Positions 33,818 to 43,003 of a DNA stretch of 64,000 nt are shown here, in pieces. The stretch lies in NCBI RefSeq assembly GCF_018069755.1, contig NZ_JAGQDE010000003.1:62001-126000 (forward strand), read 5' to 3'. The stretch's first letter is position 1. Every line of letters starts with the position of its first letter. A program made the position numbers and the translations under genes. This stretch comes from Ideonella aquatica. Lineage in GTDB: Bacteria; Pseudomonadota; Gammaproteobacteria; Burkholderiales; Burkholderiaceae_C. Below the pieces are notes generated by a model. The model was not told the origin of the DNA. It was given only the letters and a program-made list of their open reading frames with translations, and did no database searches.

Positions 33818-34668
33818 CGGTTCCTCGACTGCATGAAGACCAGCTTCTCGAACAGGGTCACGTCCTGCTCGTTCTTCAGCAGCGCGCCCACCAGCGGCGG
33901 CAGCACCACCTTCTCGTCGCCGCTGCGCAGCACCTCGGCCGGGATGTCCTCGGCCACCAGCAGCTTGAGCCAGTCGATCAGCTCACTGGTGCTGGGCTTC
34001 TTCTTCAGGCCCGGCAGGTTGCGCACGTCGTAGAAGCTCTTCATCGCCGCGGCCAACAGATCCTGCTTCAGGCCGGGGAAATGCACGTCGACGATCTTCT
34101 TCATCGTGTCGGCGTCGGGGAACTTGATGTAGTGGAAGAAGCAGCGGCGCAGGAAGGCGTCGGGCAGCTCCTTTTCGTTGTTCGAGGTGATGAAGACCAG
34201 CGGCCGGTGCCTGGCGCGGATGGTCTGGCGCGTCTCGTAGCAGTGGAACTCCATGCGGTCGATCTCGCGCAGCAGATCGTTCGGGAACTCGATGTCGGCC
34301 TTGTCGATCTCGTCGATCAGCAGCGCCACCGGCGTGTCCGACTCGAAGGCCTGCCACAGCGTGCCCTTGACGATGTAGTTGCGGATGTCGCGCACCTTCT
34401 CGGCGCTCTCGGCATCAGAGAGCTGGCTGTCGCGCAGGCGGCTGACCGCGTCGTACTCGTACAGGCCCTGGTGGGCCTTGGTGGTGCTCTTGATGTGCCA
34501 CTCCAGCAGCGGCAGGCCCAGCGCGCGCGCGGCCTCCTCGGCCAGCATGGTCTTGCCGGTGCCGGGCTCGCCCTTGACCAGCAGCGGGCGCTTGAGCGTG
34601 ATCGCGGCGTTGACCGCCAGCATCAGGTCGTCGGTGGCGACGTAGTTCTCGGTGCCTTGGAATTTCAT
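33814..34668 (-). CDS. MoxR-family AAA+ ATPase
   Basis: The 284-residue protein begins MKFQGTENYVATDDLMLAVNAAITLKRPLLVKGEPGTGKTML with Walker A GEPGTGKT. It has Walker B VALLIDEIDKAD, the sensor-1 segment LVFITSNNEKELPDAFLRRC with the arginine finger, and a C-terminal lid (GLKKKPSTSELIDWLKLL). MoxR ATPases act as chaperones together with VWA proteins; the CoxE-like VWA gene at 28486-29655 is the likely partner. No good ribosome-binding site precedes the ATG. Confidence 0.94.
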   Translation of the reverse strand: MKFQGTENYVATDDLMLAVNAAITLKRPLLVKGEPGTGKTMLAEEAARALGLPLLEWHIKSTTKAHQGLYEYDAVSRLRDSQLSDAESAEKVRDIRNYIVKGTLWQAFESDTPVALLIDEIDKADIEFPNDLLREIDRMEFHCYETRQTIRARHRPLVFITSNNEKELPDAFLRRCFFHYIKFPDADTMKKIVDVHFPGLKQDLLAAAMKSFYDVRNLPGLKKKPSTSELIDWLKLLVAEDIPAEVLRSGDEKVVLPPLVGALLKNEQDVTLFEKLVFMQSRNR

Positions 34669-34694
34669 GGGGGGCTGTCGAGGGGTGACGATTC

Positions 34695-34721
34695 AGTATA
34701 TGCGTGGCGTTCGCGCCACGC
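34695..34721 (-). promoter_or_regulatory. Candidate -10 box and 8-bp hairpin before the MoxR gene
   Basis: On the minus strand TATACT (34700-34695) is a good -10 sequence, 26 bases from the ATG. Directly upstream, where a -35 box should be, GCGTGGCG and CGCCACGC (34702-34709 and 34714-34721) form a perfect inverted repeat around TTCG. It could be an operator overlapping the promoter. Confidence 0.4.
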
Positions 34722-34865
34722 GCGGCCAGGGTTGCCCGGGCCAAATGCGCAGGGAATCGGGGCTGTTTTCCGGGGTTTCGAAGCGGGGCGGGGTGGCACA
34801 GTCGTCCCTGATCCGGGCTGTTGTGCGTGCCGATGCGCAGGGCCGGTGATCGCCTTCGCTACGCC

Positions 34866-36146
34866 ATGCTCAAGAAGATCCCCGTTACACAAGTCCGCCT
34901 GGGCATGCACCTGCATGCGCTGGAGGGCGCGTGGATCGACCACCCGTTCTGGAAGACCAAGTTCGTCATCCGCGACCGGGAGGATCTGGCCAAGCTGCAG
35001 AACAGCGCGATCACCGAGGTCTGGATCGATCCCGACAAAGGCCTGGACGTGGCCGAGCCGGGCGACGACCGACCGGCCCCACGGCGCGTGGCCTCGGTGG
35101 CCCCGGTGTCGGCGGTGGCACCGGTGACAGCGCGCAGCGCGCCCGCCGCGGCCGCGCACCCTGGCGCCGCGGAAACGCCCCTGCCGCCCGCTTCGCGCAG
35201 CCTGCGCGAGGAGCTCACCCAGGCTGCCGCGCTGTACCGCCAGAGCCGGGCCCAGGTCACCTCGATGTTTGCCGAAGCCCGCCTGGGCAAGGCCATCGAC
35301 GCTGAGCAGTGCCTGCCGCTGGTCGAAGAGATTTCCAGTTCGGTCTTTCGCAACCCGGGCGCCCTGGTCAGCCTGGCGCGACTGAAGACGCAGGACGACT
35401 ACACCTACATGCACTCGGTGGCGGTGTGCGCGCTGATGGTGGCGCTGGGCCGCGAGCTGGGCCTGAACGAGGCCGAATGCCGCGAAGCGGGTTTCGCCGG
35501 CCTGCTGCACGACCTGGGCAAGGCAGCGATGCCGCTGGAGGTGCTGAACAAGCCCGGCAAGCTGACCGATGAAGAGTTCGGCATCATGAAGTCGCATCCC
35601 GAGCGAGGCTGGGAGATGCTGTCCGAATCGGGCACCGTGGGCGAGGGCGCGCTGGACGTGTGCCTGCACCACCACGAGCGCATGGACGGCACAGGCTACC
35701 CGCACCGCCTGCCGGCCGAGAAGATCAGCCGCCTGGCCCGCATGGGCGCGGTGTGTGACGTGTACGACGCGATCACCTCCAACCGGCCCTACAAGGCCGG
35801 CTGGGACCCGGCGGAGTCGATCGCCAAGATGGCCTCGTGGAAGGGCCACTTCGACCCGGCGATCTTCGCCGCCTTCGTCAAGAGCCTGGGCATCTACCCG
35901 GTGGGCTCGCTGGTGCGGCTGAAATCGGGCCGGCTGGCGGTGGTGGTCGAGCAGAACCCGAGCGCGCTGACGGCGCCGAACGTCAAGGTCTTCTTTTCGA
36001 CCAAGTCGCAGATGCCGATGGCGCCGCAGCTGCTGGATCTGTCGACATCCACCGACCGCATCGAGGCGCGCGAAAACCCCGCCACCTGGGGTTTCAAGCA
36101 CCTGGACGAGCTGTGGGCGGGCGACGCCCTGCCCACCCGCCGCTGA
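34866..36146 (+). CDS. HD-GYP domain protein, probable cyclic-di-GMP phosphodiesterase
   Basis: The 426-residue product has an N-terminal DUF3391-like region ([29 protein letters not shown], then [15 protein letters not shown]) and an Ala/Pro linker. The HD-GYP domain contains [17 protein letters not shown], the catalytic AGLLHDLGK-like element (here [14 protein letters not shown]), [23 protein letters not shown] and [14 protein letters not shown]. All metal ligands and the GYP motif are present, so it should hydrolyse c-di-GMP to pGpG or GMP. The ATG at 34866 matches the family N-terminus. Its stop abuts the opposite signal-peptidase stop. Confidence 0.94.
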   Translation: MLKKIPVTQVRLGMHLHALEGAWIDHPFWKTKFVIRDREDLAKLQNSAITEVWIDPDKGLDVAEPGDDRPAPRRVASVAPVSAVAPVTARSAPAAAAHPGAAETPLPPASRSLREELTQAAALYRQSRAQVTSMFAEARLGKAIDAEQCLPLVEEISSSVFRNPGALVSLARLKTQDDYTYMHSVAVCALMVALGRELGLNEAECREAGFAGLLHDLGKAAMPLEVLNKPGKLTDEEFGIMKSHPERGWEMLSESGTVGEGALDVCLHHHERMDGTGYPHRLPAEKISRLARMGAVCDVYDAITSNRPYKAGWDPAESIAKMASWKGHFDPAIFAAFVKSLGIYPVGSLVRLKSGRLAVVVEQNPSALTAPNVKVFFSTKSQMPMAPQLLDLSTSTDRIEARENPATWGFKHLDELWAGDALPTRR

Positions 36147-36815
36147 TCACTGCATCGGCGCGGCGAAGCGCTCGAAGCGCGGCCGCCAGTCCCCCAGAAT
36201 GTCAGCCGACACCAGGGTGTGGGTGGCGCGGCCGATCAGCATCTCGCGCGGCACGCTGCCGATGAAGCGCGAGTCCTCGCTGTTGTCGCGGTTGTCACCC
36301 ATCATGAAGTAGTGTTCGGCCGGCACCGTCACCGGACCGAAGTCGCGGCCGTGCCCGCCGCCACCCAGGTACTGCACCGCATGGGGCCGACCTGCCAGGT
36401 GCTCCTGAGCCCGCAACGCCGGCCAGGTGACGCCGGGCTGCACCGCCTCCATCACCTCGTGGGCATCGCTGTAGCCTTGTTCCTGGCCGTTGATCAGCAG
36501 GTGCCCGGCGCGCAGTTCGACCTGGTCGCCCGGCAGTGCCACCAGGCGCTTGATCAGGCGGGTGCCGTCACGCGGCGAATCGAAGGTGACGACATCGCCG
36601 CGCTGCGGCTCGCCCAGGCGCGCCAGCACCACATGCGTCAGCGGCAGCTTCAGGTCATAGGCCAGGCGGTCGACCAGCACCACGTCGCCCTCCAGGATGG
36701 TGGGCCGCATCGAGCCGGTGGGCACCGGGTTCCAGTCGGCCACGGCAGTGCGCAGCAGGCCCATGCCCAGCAGCAGGGCCAGGAAGCCGCGGTTGTTCTT
36801 GAGCCAGGTGCGCAT
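36147..36815 (-). CDS. lepB: Signal peptidase I
   Basis: The 222-residue protein is a type I signal peptidase. It has a single N-terminal membrane helix (FLALLLGMGLLRTAVA), the catalytic Ser in VPTGSMRPTI, the catalytic Lys in RLIKRLVALPGD, and the conserved box MMGDNRDNSEDSRFIGSVPREML. It is shorter than the E. coli enzyme (about 320 residues), has only one helix, and is not next to lepA or rnc, so it may be a second copy dedicated to certain substrates. A GTG six bases upstream of the chosen ATG is an alternative start. Confidence 0.92.
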   Translation of the reverse strand: MRTWLKNNRGFLALLLGMGLLRTAVADWNPVPTGSMRPTILEGDVVLVDRLAYDLKLPLTHVVLARLGEPQRGDVVTFDSPRDGTRLIKRLVALPGDQVELRAGHLLINGQEQGYSDAHEVMEAVQPGVTWPALRAQEHLAGRPHAVQYLGGGGHGRDFGPVTVPAEHYFMMGDNRDNSEDSRFIGSVPREMLIGRATHTLVSADILGDWRPRFERFAAPMQ

Positions 36816-36871
36816 GCTCACTCGCCTGTGATTCGATCACGCTACGACCAGGCGCTCCGGCGGAAGTTCCG

Positions 36872-38320
36872 TCAGCGCAGTGCCACGCTGCCGCTGCGCC
36901 AGGCCGGGTCGGCCCAGCGCTTGAAGGCCAGCAGCACGTCGGGGGTCGAGGCCTGGCGCTCCAGCGTCAGATCAGCGGCGCTCAGCACCTCGAAGCGGCG
37001 CTGCCAGCGGCCGTCGGCGCGGGCCTCGCGGGCCAGCAGCAGCCGGGGCGAGGGCTCGGCCGTCCAGCCGGCGGACTCGACATAGCCCAGGTCCTCGCCC
37101 AGCGGGTTGCCGGCCACGGGCGGCAGCACCTCGAGTGTCCAGCCGCCCTGCGCGCTGCGGCGGGCCAGCCACAGTTCACGCCAGGTGGCCAGCGGCTGCA
37201 CCGCGATGGTGGCGGCTTGCCCTGTCGGGTGACCAGCGGCCGATGCGGCCCAGACCACTCCCCAGGTGCAGCGGCGCAGCAGCGGGTCGGCCTCGCCATG
37301 CGCGGCGTCGAGCAGCAGCACGCAGGTCTCGCCTGGTCGGCCGGGGCGGGTGACGAAGGCCGGTCGGGTGCCGGCCGGCGCGCTGCGCGGCGCCTGGGCG
37401 GCCCAGCGGCTGGCGCCGACGCGCACCGCGGCCTCGGTGTAGTCGGCCTGGTCCTCGTCGGACAGTTGCGTCTTGTCGACCGCGGCCAGGGCTGCCAGCG
37501 CCTGCTCGCCGGTCGGTCGGGCGTCCTCGCCGCGGCGCGCCTGCTGGAAGGCCAGCGTCGACCACACCGCGGCGCGGCGCATCTGCAGGCGCTGGCGCAG
37601 CTCGGTGGGCAGCGTGGCGACGGCGCTGTCAGGCAGGCTGGCCAGCAGCGTGGCGTGCTGGCGCAGTTGCGCGTCCTGCTCGACCACCGGCAGCCCTGGG
37701 TCGATGCACTCCAGACGCGTCAGGCCCAGCAGGGCACGGCTGCGCGCCGCGGCGCCGGCCTGCGGCAAGGCCAGCACCTGGCGCCAGGCGGCGCCGTCGT
37801 AGCACAGGCGCATGCGGCCGTCGCGCTCCACGCTCAGCAGGCGCACGCCATAGGCGGCCACGGCGTCGAGCTGCGCAGCCAGGCGGCTGTCGCTGCCGCC
37901 CGGGCTGCTGGCGCGCCGGCCCAGGCGCTCGGCCAGCGTGCCGATCAGCTCGAGGGGCTCGCTGCCCAGCTCCCGCGCCGGCACCGCCTTCAGGTAGGCG
38001 GCGGCATACCCTATGGCCAAGGACTCGGCGCCCGGCTGGTCGCGCAGAAAGCGCAGCACGGCCAGCAGGCTGGCGGCGTCGTCCGGGCCGCTGCCGATGA
38101 CGCGCAGCTGGCTGCGCTTGACGAAGCCGCCGCGCTCGCGCCGGTGGTCCCAGACCTGCCAGTGGTCCAGGCGCTCGCCGCGCAGCTCCAGGGTGTCGCC
38201 GGGCGTCAGCTGGGCCTGCAGGCCGGCGCTGTCGTGCGGACCGGCACGCAGCGCGGCGCCGTCGGGGCCGACCAGGGCCAGCGTGGCCAGCGTGGCGGCG
38301 GCCAGGGTGGTGGCGGGCAT
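36872..38320 (-). CDS. Exported protein of unknown function with an SH3-like N-terminal region
   Basis: The 482-residue product begins with a signal-like segment (MPATTLAAATLATLALVG). An SH3b-like module follows (LTPGDTLELRGERLDHWQVWDHRRERGGFVKRSQLRVIG), and then about 370 residues of Ala/Leu/Arg-rich helices with no family I recognise. SH3b modules often bind cell-wall or protein ligands. Its ATG follows the SPFH gene stop by a single base, so both should be made together and may act on the same membrane process. Confidence 0.6.
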   Translation of the reverse strand: MPATTLAAATLATLALVGPDGAALRAGPHDSAGLQAQLTPGDTLELRGERLDHWQVWDHRRERGGFVKRSQLRVIGSGPDDAASLLAVLRFLRDQPGAESLAIGYAAAYLKAVPARELGSEPLELIGTLAERLGRRASSPGGSDSRLAAQLDAVAAYGVRLLSVERDGRMRLCYDGAAWRQVLALPQAGAAARSRALLGLTRLECIDPGLPVVEQDAQLRQHATLLASLPDSAVATLPTELRQRLQMRRAAVWSTLAFQQARRGEDARPTGEQALAALAAVDKTQLSDEDQADYTEAAVRVGASRWAAQAPRSAPAGTRPAFVTRPGRPGETCVLLLDAAHGEADPLLRRCTWGVVWAASAAGHPTGQAATIAVQPLATWRELWLARRSAQGGWTLEVLPPVAGNPLGEDLGYVESAGWTAEPSPRLLLAREARADGRWQRRFEVLSAADLTLERQASTPDVLLAFKRWADPAWRSGSVALR

Positions 38321-38321
38321 G

Positions 38322-39617
38322 TCAGTGGACCTCGTCAGCGGTGTCGACTGCGGTGTCGGCGGCGGTGTCGGCGGCGGCTGTGGCGGTGGCCTTGGCCCCG
38401 CCCAGCAGCGCGGCGCCGATGAAGTCGCCGTTGGCCGGTGGCGGCGCGATGATGACCTGCACCTTGTCACTGAGCTTGTCGGCCATGGTCTTCTGGATCA
38501 GCAGCGGATGGCGGCTGAGCAGCGCGCCCTCGCGGGCCATCTGTTCGGCGTTGATCTGACCCACCTTCTGCAGGCGGTAGGCCTCGGCGTCGGCCAGCTT
38601 CTGGCGCGAGTCGGCCTCGCCCTGGCTCTCGATGCGGCGCGCCTGGGCGCTGGCCTCGGCGCCCTTGATGCGGGCGGTCTTCTCGGCCTCGGCCTCCAGC
38701 GCGCGCTGCTCGATCTGCTTCTGCTTGAAGGGCAGCACATGCCGCATGGCCTCCTCCTGCGCCTGGGCAGCGATGACCTGCTCGCGCGCCGCCGCTTCGG
38801 CGTCCTTTTCGCGGCGCACCTTGGCGGCCTGGGCTTCCAGTGCGGTCTGCTCGACCTGCTTTTCCTTCAGCGCCAGCGTGTAGCGCATCTGCTCGGTGGC
38901 CAGCTCGGCCGACAGCAGCGCGTCCATGCCGCGCTTGTAGTCGGCCGGCAGGTCCACCTGGCCGAGCTGCACGCTGCGCAGCACGATGCCCTCGGCGGCC
39001 AGACGGGGCTTGAGCTCGGCCTCGATCTCGGCCTGGATCTGCGCGCGCCTGGTCGAGAAGATCTCGCGCACGGTGTAGCGCGAGAAGCTCTTGTAGACCA
39101 CGCCCTGCACCGCTGGCTGCACCAGTCCGGCGCCGATGTCATCGGGCCAGCGGGTCGAGGCGCTGGCCAGCTGCGCCGGGTCCAGCGCATAGCGCACCGC
39201 CAGGTCCACGCCCAGCGACAGGCCCTCGATGCTCTGGAACGGCGCCGGACCGTCGGCACGGGCGCTGCCGCTGGGGTGGTAGATCGCGTCGCGCAGCGGA
39301 TAGAGGCGCCATTGGTGCAGGCCGGGCAGCACCAGGGCGCTGCCCTCGCGCAGCTCGGTGACGCCGCCGGTCAGCGCATTGGTGCGCAGGCCCACCTCGC
39401 CGCGCGGCACGGGCTGCAGCGGTGGGTGCTGCACCAGCAGCCAGGCGGCCCCGGCCAGCACCGCGCCGCCCAGCCACCAGGCGCGGCCGTCCTGCAGCCG
39501 GCGGGTGCTGCGCTGGGCCAGCGCACGGCTGTGCTGCCAGCCGTGGACCAGGCCCTGGCCGATGGCGCCGGCCAGGCGGTTCAAGCGGGGGAATCGGGCG
39601 GGGCGGGGGGTGTCCAT
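38322..39617 (-). CDS. SPFH/Band-7 (prohibitin-like) membrane protein
   Basis: The 431-residue product has one membrane helix (WWLGGAVLAGAAWLLVQ) and an SPFH domain. The domain shows VPRGEVGLRTNALTGGVTELREGSALVLPGLHQ, SIEGLSLGVDLAVRYALDP, VYKSFSRYTVREIFSTRRAQIQ and GIVLRSVQLGQVDLP. A long Ala/Glu/Lys/Gln coiled coil follows, and the tail is Ala/Asp/Thr-rich. Such proteins form ring scaffolds on membranes and regulate proteases or lipid domains. The ATG at 39617 has AAGGAAG upstream. The partner gene downstream encodes an exported SH3-like protein. Confidence 0.9.
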   Translation of the reverse strand: MDTPRPARFPRLNRLAGAIGQGLVHGWQHSRALAQRSTRRLQDGRAWWLGGAVLAGAAWLLVQHPPLQPVPRGEVGLRTNALTGGVTELREGSALVLPGLHQWRLYPLRDAIYHPSGSARADGPAPFQSIEGLSLGVDLAVRYALDPAQLASASTRWPDDIGAGLVQPAVQGVVYKSFSRYTVREIFSTRRAQIQAEIEAELKPRLAAEGIVLRSVQLGQVDLPADYKRGMDALLSAELATEQMRYTLALKEKQVEQTALEAQAAKVRREKDAEAAAREQVIAAQAQEEAMRHVLPFKQKQIEQRALEAEAEKTARIKGAEASAQARRIESQGEADSRQKLADAEAYRLQKVGQINAEQMAREGALLSRHPLLIQKTMADKLSDKVQVIIAPPPANGDFIGAALLGGAKATATAAADTAADTAVDTADEVH

Positions 39618-39776
39618 GTGCAGGCTTCCTTGGGTGGGTGACCGTGTCCTCACGGCCTGGAAGCCATTCTTCGCAGCGGCCCCGGAAGGCAACAGGCCCC
39701 GGCGGGGCGTCTTTGCTCCGCTGCCCGGAAGAAAGCTTCACACCACGGGCCACGGGCCGCCGGGATAATCGGCCGC

Positions 39777-40469
39777 ATGGTCCGCATCGCCGTCATCGAG
39801 GACGATCCCCCCACCAGCCGCCAGCTCTGCGGCTGGATCGCCGCCGCCCGCCCGGATGCGCAGATCGATTGCTGGTTCGACCGCGACAGCGCCGACGCCG
39901 CGCTGGCCCGCGAGCGCTACGACCTGGTGCTGCTTGACATTGAGCTGGGCCGCGAGCGCAATGCCGGCGTGGCGCTGATCAATGCCATCAACAAGCGCCA
40001 CGCGGGCACGCCGGTGCTGGTGGTCTCGGCCATGCCGGCGGCGATCTACCGCAGCATCATGAAGGCGCTGGACGCCTGGGACTACCTGCAGAAGTCCACC
40101 TTCGAGGAGGCCGACTTCGTCGAGACCTTCCTCGACATCCTGCGCGCCACACGCGACCGTGCGCCTGCCGCCGCGGTGCCGACGGTCGATCCCGACGCCG
40201 TGCTGATCGACCCGTTGCGCCAGGGCGCCGCGATCTGGCGCGGCCAGAAGGTCAACCTGCCGCTGACCGCGCAGCGCATCCTGGCCGCGCTGCTGGCGCG
40301 CAAGGGCGAGGTGGTCAGCTACGAGGAGCTCTACCAGGTGGTCAAGAGCGGGCGAAACCGCGACAACATCCGCAAGCACGTCAGCACCATCCGCGACGCG
40401 CTGCGCGAGATCGACCCCGCGTTCGACGGCATCGCCAACATCCCGATGCGCGGGTTCCGCTGGGGATGA
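39777..40469 (+). CDS. OmpR-type response regulator
   Basis: The 230-residue protein has a receiver domain (VIEDDPPTSRQLCGW, phospho-acceptor Asp54 in LVLLDIELG, then LVVSAMPAA and LQKST). The C-terminal winged helix has LPLTAQRILAALLARKGEVVSYEELYQVV, KHVSTIRDALREIDPAF and IPMRGFRWG. It is translated together with the following histidine kinase through an ATGA overlap (40466-40469), so the two form a cognate pair. The insertion RERNAGVALIN after the phospho-acceptor is slightly unusual. Confidence 0.93.
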   Translation: MVRIAVIEDDPPTSRQLCGWIAAARPDAQIDCWFDRDSADAALARERYDLVLLDIELGRERNAGVALINAINKRHAGTPVLVVSAMPAAIYRSIMKALDAWDYLQKSTFEEADFVETFLDILRATRDRAPAAAVPTVDPDAVLIDPLRQGAAIWRGQKVNLPLTAQRILAALLARKGEVVSYEELYQVVKSGRNRDNIRKHVSTIRDALREIDPAFDGIANIPMRGFRWG

Positions 40470-42508
40470 TCCGCCTGCGTCCGCGCATCCCGCTGCGGCT
40501 GCGCTTCTTCTTCCGCGCGGCCTTCGCGCTGCTGGCGCTGGCGGTGCTGGGCTTGGCGCTGACGCTGCTGGCCGAGGAAAAGGAGCGCGCCTGGCGCAGC
40601 CGGCGCGAGGGGGTGGACCAGACGCTGGCGCAAATCGGTGGACGGCTGCGCCATCCCACCGGCCAGCTGGCCCTGATGAACCCCGAGGCGCGGCCCGGGC
40701 CGCCGCTGCGGCCGCTGGTGCTGCCCTTTGGCGCGATCGACTTCGACGACCGCGCCAAGGCCCAGCAGGCGGTGGAGATGGCCGGCTGCGCGCTGCAGTA
40801 CGCCGACGCGGTGCAGCTGTGCGCCGCGGTGGGCGCCAACCCGGCGGCCGGCGGCTTCCTGTACCTGGTGGGCCAGCTGCCGCTGGGACCGCTGGCGGCG
40901 CGCGCGCCGGGCGACACCGATTTCCGCCATGCCCATCGCGCGCAGGTGCGGGTGCTGATGCGCGGCCGCGAGTGGCACTGGCTGGCGCCCTACGAGCTGC
41001 CGGCCGACGCGGGGGCCAGCGCCGGGCGCGGCAAGCTGACCGGCTTTGCGGTGGACGGCGCCAGCGTGGCCGAGCGGCCGCAGCGCGACTTCCGCGGCTG
41101 GTTGTGGCAGGACGCCCGCTGCCTGGATGGTGGCGAGGCCGACGACTGCCTGCGCCGCAGCTACTACTCGCTGCGCCTGCCGGTCGAGCTGTTCCGCGAG
41201 GACCTGCAGGCCGCGCGCGGCCGGCCGGTCTGGCCGCCGGCCGACCTGGACCGCATCGAGGTGCACCTGCGCCTGATGGGCCCGGGCGATGACACGGCTG
41301 CGCCGCTGTTCGATTCCGACCAGCCGGGCGCCACGCCACCCTTCACGCTGGCCGAGCTGGCGCGTCTGCTGCAGCCGGGCGAGTCGCTGCGCGTGCGCCG
41401 CCTGGGCCCGCAGCGGGCCACCGAGGTGGCGCTGCTCAGCGGGCCCGAGGACACGGCGCAGCCGCTGTCGCCGCTGCTGGAACGCCTGATCCGCGCGCTG
41501 CCGGTGCAGGACAACCCGGCGCCGCTGCAGGCCAGCGACACCGTGACCACCCCCACCGGACGCTACGAGCTGCGCCTGGAGGGCGACAGCCGCGGCGTGG
41601 ACCGCGCGCTGGGCCGCGTGGCCACGCGCATGGCCTGGTTCGTCGGTGCGCTGCTGCTGGCGATCGGCCTGACCTGGGCCGCGATCGAGCTGCGGGTGAT
41701 CCGCCGCATCACGCTGCTGACCCGCCGCGCGGCGGCGGTGCGGCGCGACGTCAAGGAAGGCGGCGAGATCCGCCTGGAGGTCAGCGAGCTGCGCGGCAGC
41801 GACGAGCTGGGCCTGCTGGCCGGCACGCTGGCCGAGCTGATGCAGCGGGTCAACGACGACGTGCGCCGCGAGCACATCCGCGCCCGCCAGGAGAAGGACC
41901 AGTGGCACGCGGTGGGGCACGAGATCCTGTCGCCGCTGCAGTCGCTGATGGCGCTGCACGGCGACCCGGCCGATCCCAGCCACCGCTACATCCAGCGCAT
42001 GCAGCAGGCGGTGCGCGTGCTGTATGGCCAGGCCTCGCCCACCGAGGCCTTCGAGTCCACCGCGCTGGGCCTGGCCCCGCTGGACCTGGACCAGTTCCTG
42101 CGCCACGTGGCCGAGAACGCGCCGCATGCGGGCATCAGCGCCGTGACCTACGACGGCCCGGGCGGGCCGCTGGCCGTGCAGGGCGACGAGTACGCGCTGG
42201 AGGACGTGGTGACCCATGTGCTGCGCAATGCCGCGCGCTGCCGGCACCCGGACACACCGATCACGCTGACGCTGCGGCGCGTGGGGGAGCGCGCCGAACT
42301 GGGCATCCGCAACCAGGGCCGGACCATTGCCGAGGAGCGGCTTGAGCGCATCTTCGAGTACGGGGTGTCGGACGCGCCGGCCGAGTCGGGCAGCCGCGGC
42401 CAGGGCCTGTTCGTGGCGCGCACCTGGATGGCCAAGATGGGCGGCACCATCGTCGCCCGCAACGAGACCGACGGCGTCAGCCTGGTGCTGACGCTGCCAC
42501 TGGCCTGA
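40466..42508 (+). CDS. Sensor histidine kinase with a large periplasmic domain
   Basis: The 680-residue protein has two membrane helices (about residues 16-36 and 390-412) flanking a periplasmic sensor domain of about 350 residues that has no family I recognise. A HAMP-like linker, the box WHAVGHEILSPLQSLMALHG with the phospho-acceptor His, HVLRNAARC (N box) and GSRGQGLFVARTWMAKMGG (G2 box) follow. The G1 box reads GIRNQGRTI, with Asn where Asp is usual, a variant also found in active kinases. The stimulus is unknown. Its stop abuts the opposite gene's stop. Confidence 0.92.
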   Translation: MIRLRPRIPLRLRFFFRAAFALLALAVLGLALTLLAEEKERAWRSRREGVDQTLAQIGGRLRHPTGQLALMNPEARPGPPLRPLVLPFGAIDFDDRAKAQQAVEMAGCALQYADAVQLCAAVGANPAAGGFLYLVGQLPLGPLAARAPGDTDFRHAHRAQVRVLMRGREWHWLAPYELPADAGASAGRGKLTGFAVDGASVAERPQRDFRGWLWQDARCLDGGEADDCLRRSYYSLRLPVELFREDLQAARGRPVWPPADLDRIEVHLRLMGPGDDTAAPLFDSDQPGATPPFTLAELARLLQPGESLRVRRLGPQRATEVALLSGPEDTAQPLSPLLERLIRALPVQDNPAPLQASDTVTTPTGRYELRLEGDSRGVDRALGRVATRMAWFVGALLLAIGLTWAAIELRVIRRITLLTRRAAAVRRDVKEGGEIRLEVSELRGSDELGLLAGTLAELMQRVNDDVRREHIRARQEKDQWHAVGHEILSPLQSLMALHGDPADPSHRYIQRMQQAVRVLYGQASPTEAFESTALGLAPLDLDQFLRHVAENAPHAGISAVTYDGPGGPLAVQGDEYALEDVVTHVLRNAARCRHPDTPITLTLRRVGERAELGIRNQGRTIAEERLERIFEYGVSDAPAESGSRGQGLFVARTWMAKMGGTIVARNETDGVSLVLTLPLA

Positions 42509-42967
42509 TCAGCGCCAGCCGAAGTGCTGGCGCAGCAGCGCCGCGCTGGCATTCACCGGCTGGTGCAGCACATTGGGAAAGCGTGCCACCGCGCCGCGCG
42601 CGGGCACCTGCGGCTTGACCGGGTCAGCGCCCAGCACCGCCACGCGCTCGATGCGCCAGCCGGCGCGGCCAAAGGCATCCAGGTAGGCCTGGGCATCCGG
42701 CAGGCCCTGCGGGTCCAGCGGGCTGCCCTGGGGCGACAGGATGAAGGCGGCGTGGGTGCAGCGCTGGCGCTGCACCTCGGCAATGAAGTCCTGCGGCGTG
42801 GTGCGGGTGTCCTGCAGCGCCGAGACGCGGGCATACAGGCGCACGGTCTGGCCGCTGGCCAGCTCGATGTCGCGCAGGTTGCGGCTGTAACAGCCGGTCA
42901 GGCAGCGCAGCAGCGTGGATTTGCGGGTGCGCGGGCTGCCGATCAGCACATAGGCGGTGAGGGTCAT
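42509..42967 (-). CDS. Small P-loop-like protein of unknown function
   Basis: The 152-residue product begins MTLTAYVLIGSPRTRKSTLLRCLTG. The GSPRTRKST segment has the layout of a Walker A loop (G-x-x-x-x-G-K-S/T) but with Arg in place of the second Gly. It also has IELASGQTVRLYARVSALQD and HAAFILSP, reminiscent of small GTPase or cofactor-kinase folds. No clear Walker B is seen. It may be a degenerate NTPase. It is transcribed toward the histidine kinase gene and probably alone. Confidence 0.6.
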   Translation of the reverse strand: MTLTAYVLIGSPRTRKSTLLRCLTGCYSRNLRDIELASGQTVRLYARVSALQDTRTTPQDFIAEVQRQRCTHAAFILSPQGSPLDPQGLPDAQAYLDAFGRAGWRIERVAVLGADPVKPQVPARGAVARFPNVLHQPVNASAALLRQHFGWR

Positions 42968-43003
42968 GGGCGGAGCTTAGCGAATCCTGTGCCACGCCCC
43001 ACC

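Noticed and set aside
39696-39713. GCCCC-ggc-GGGGC followed by a few T residues
   Set aside because: It lies between two divergent genes, has only a weak T-run, and no transcript is expected to end there.
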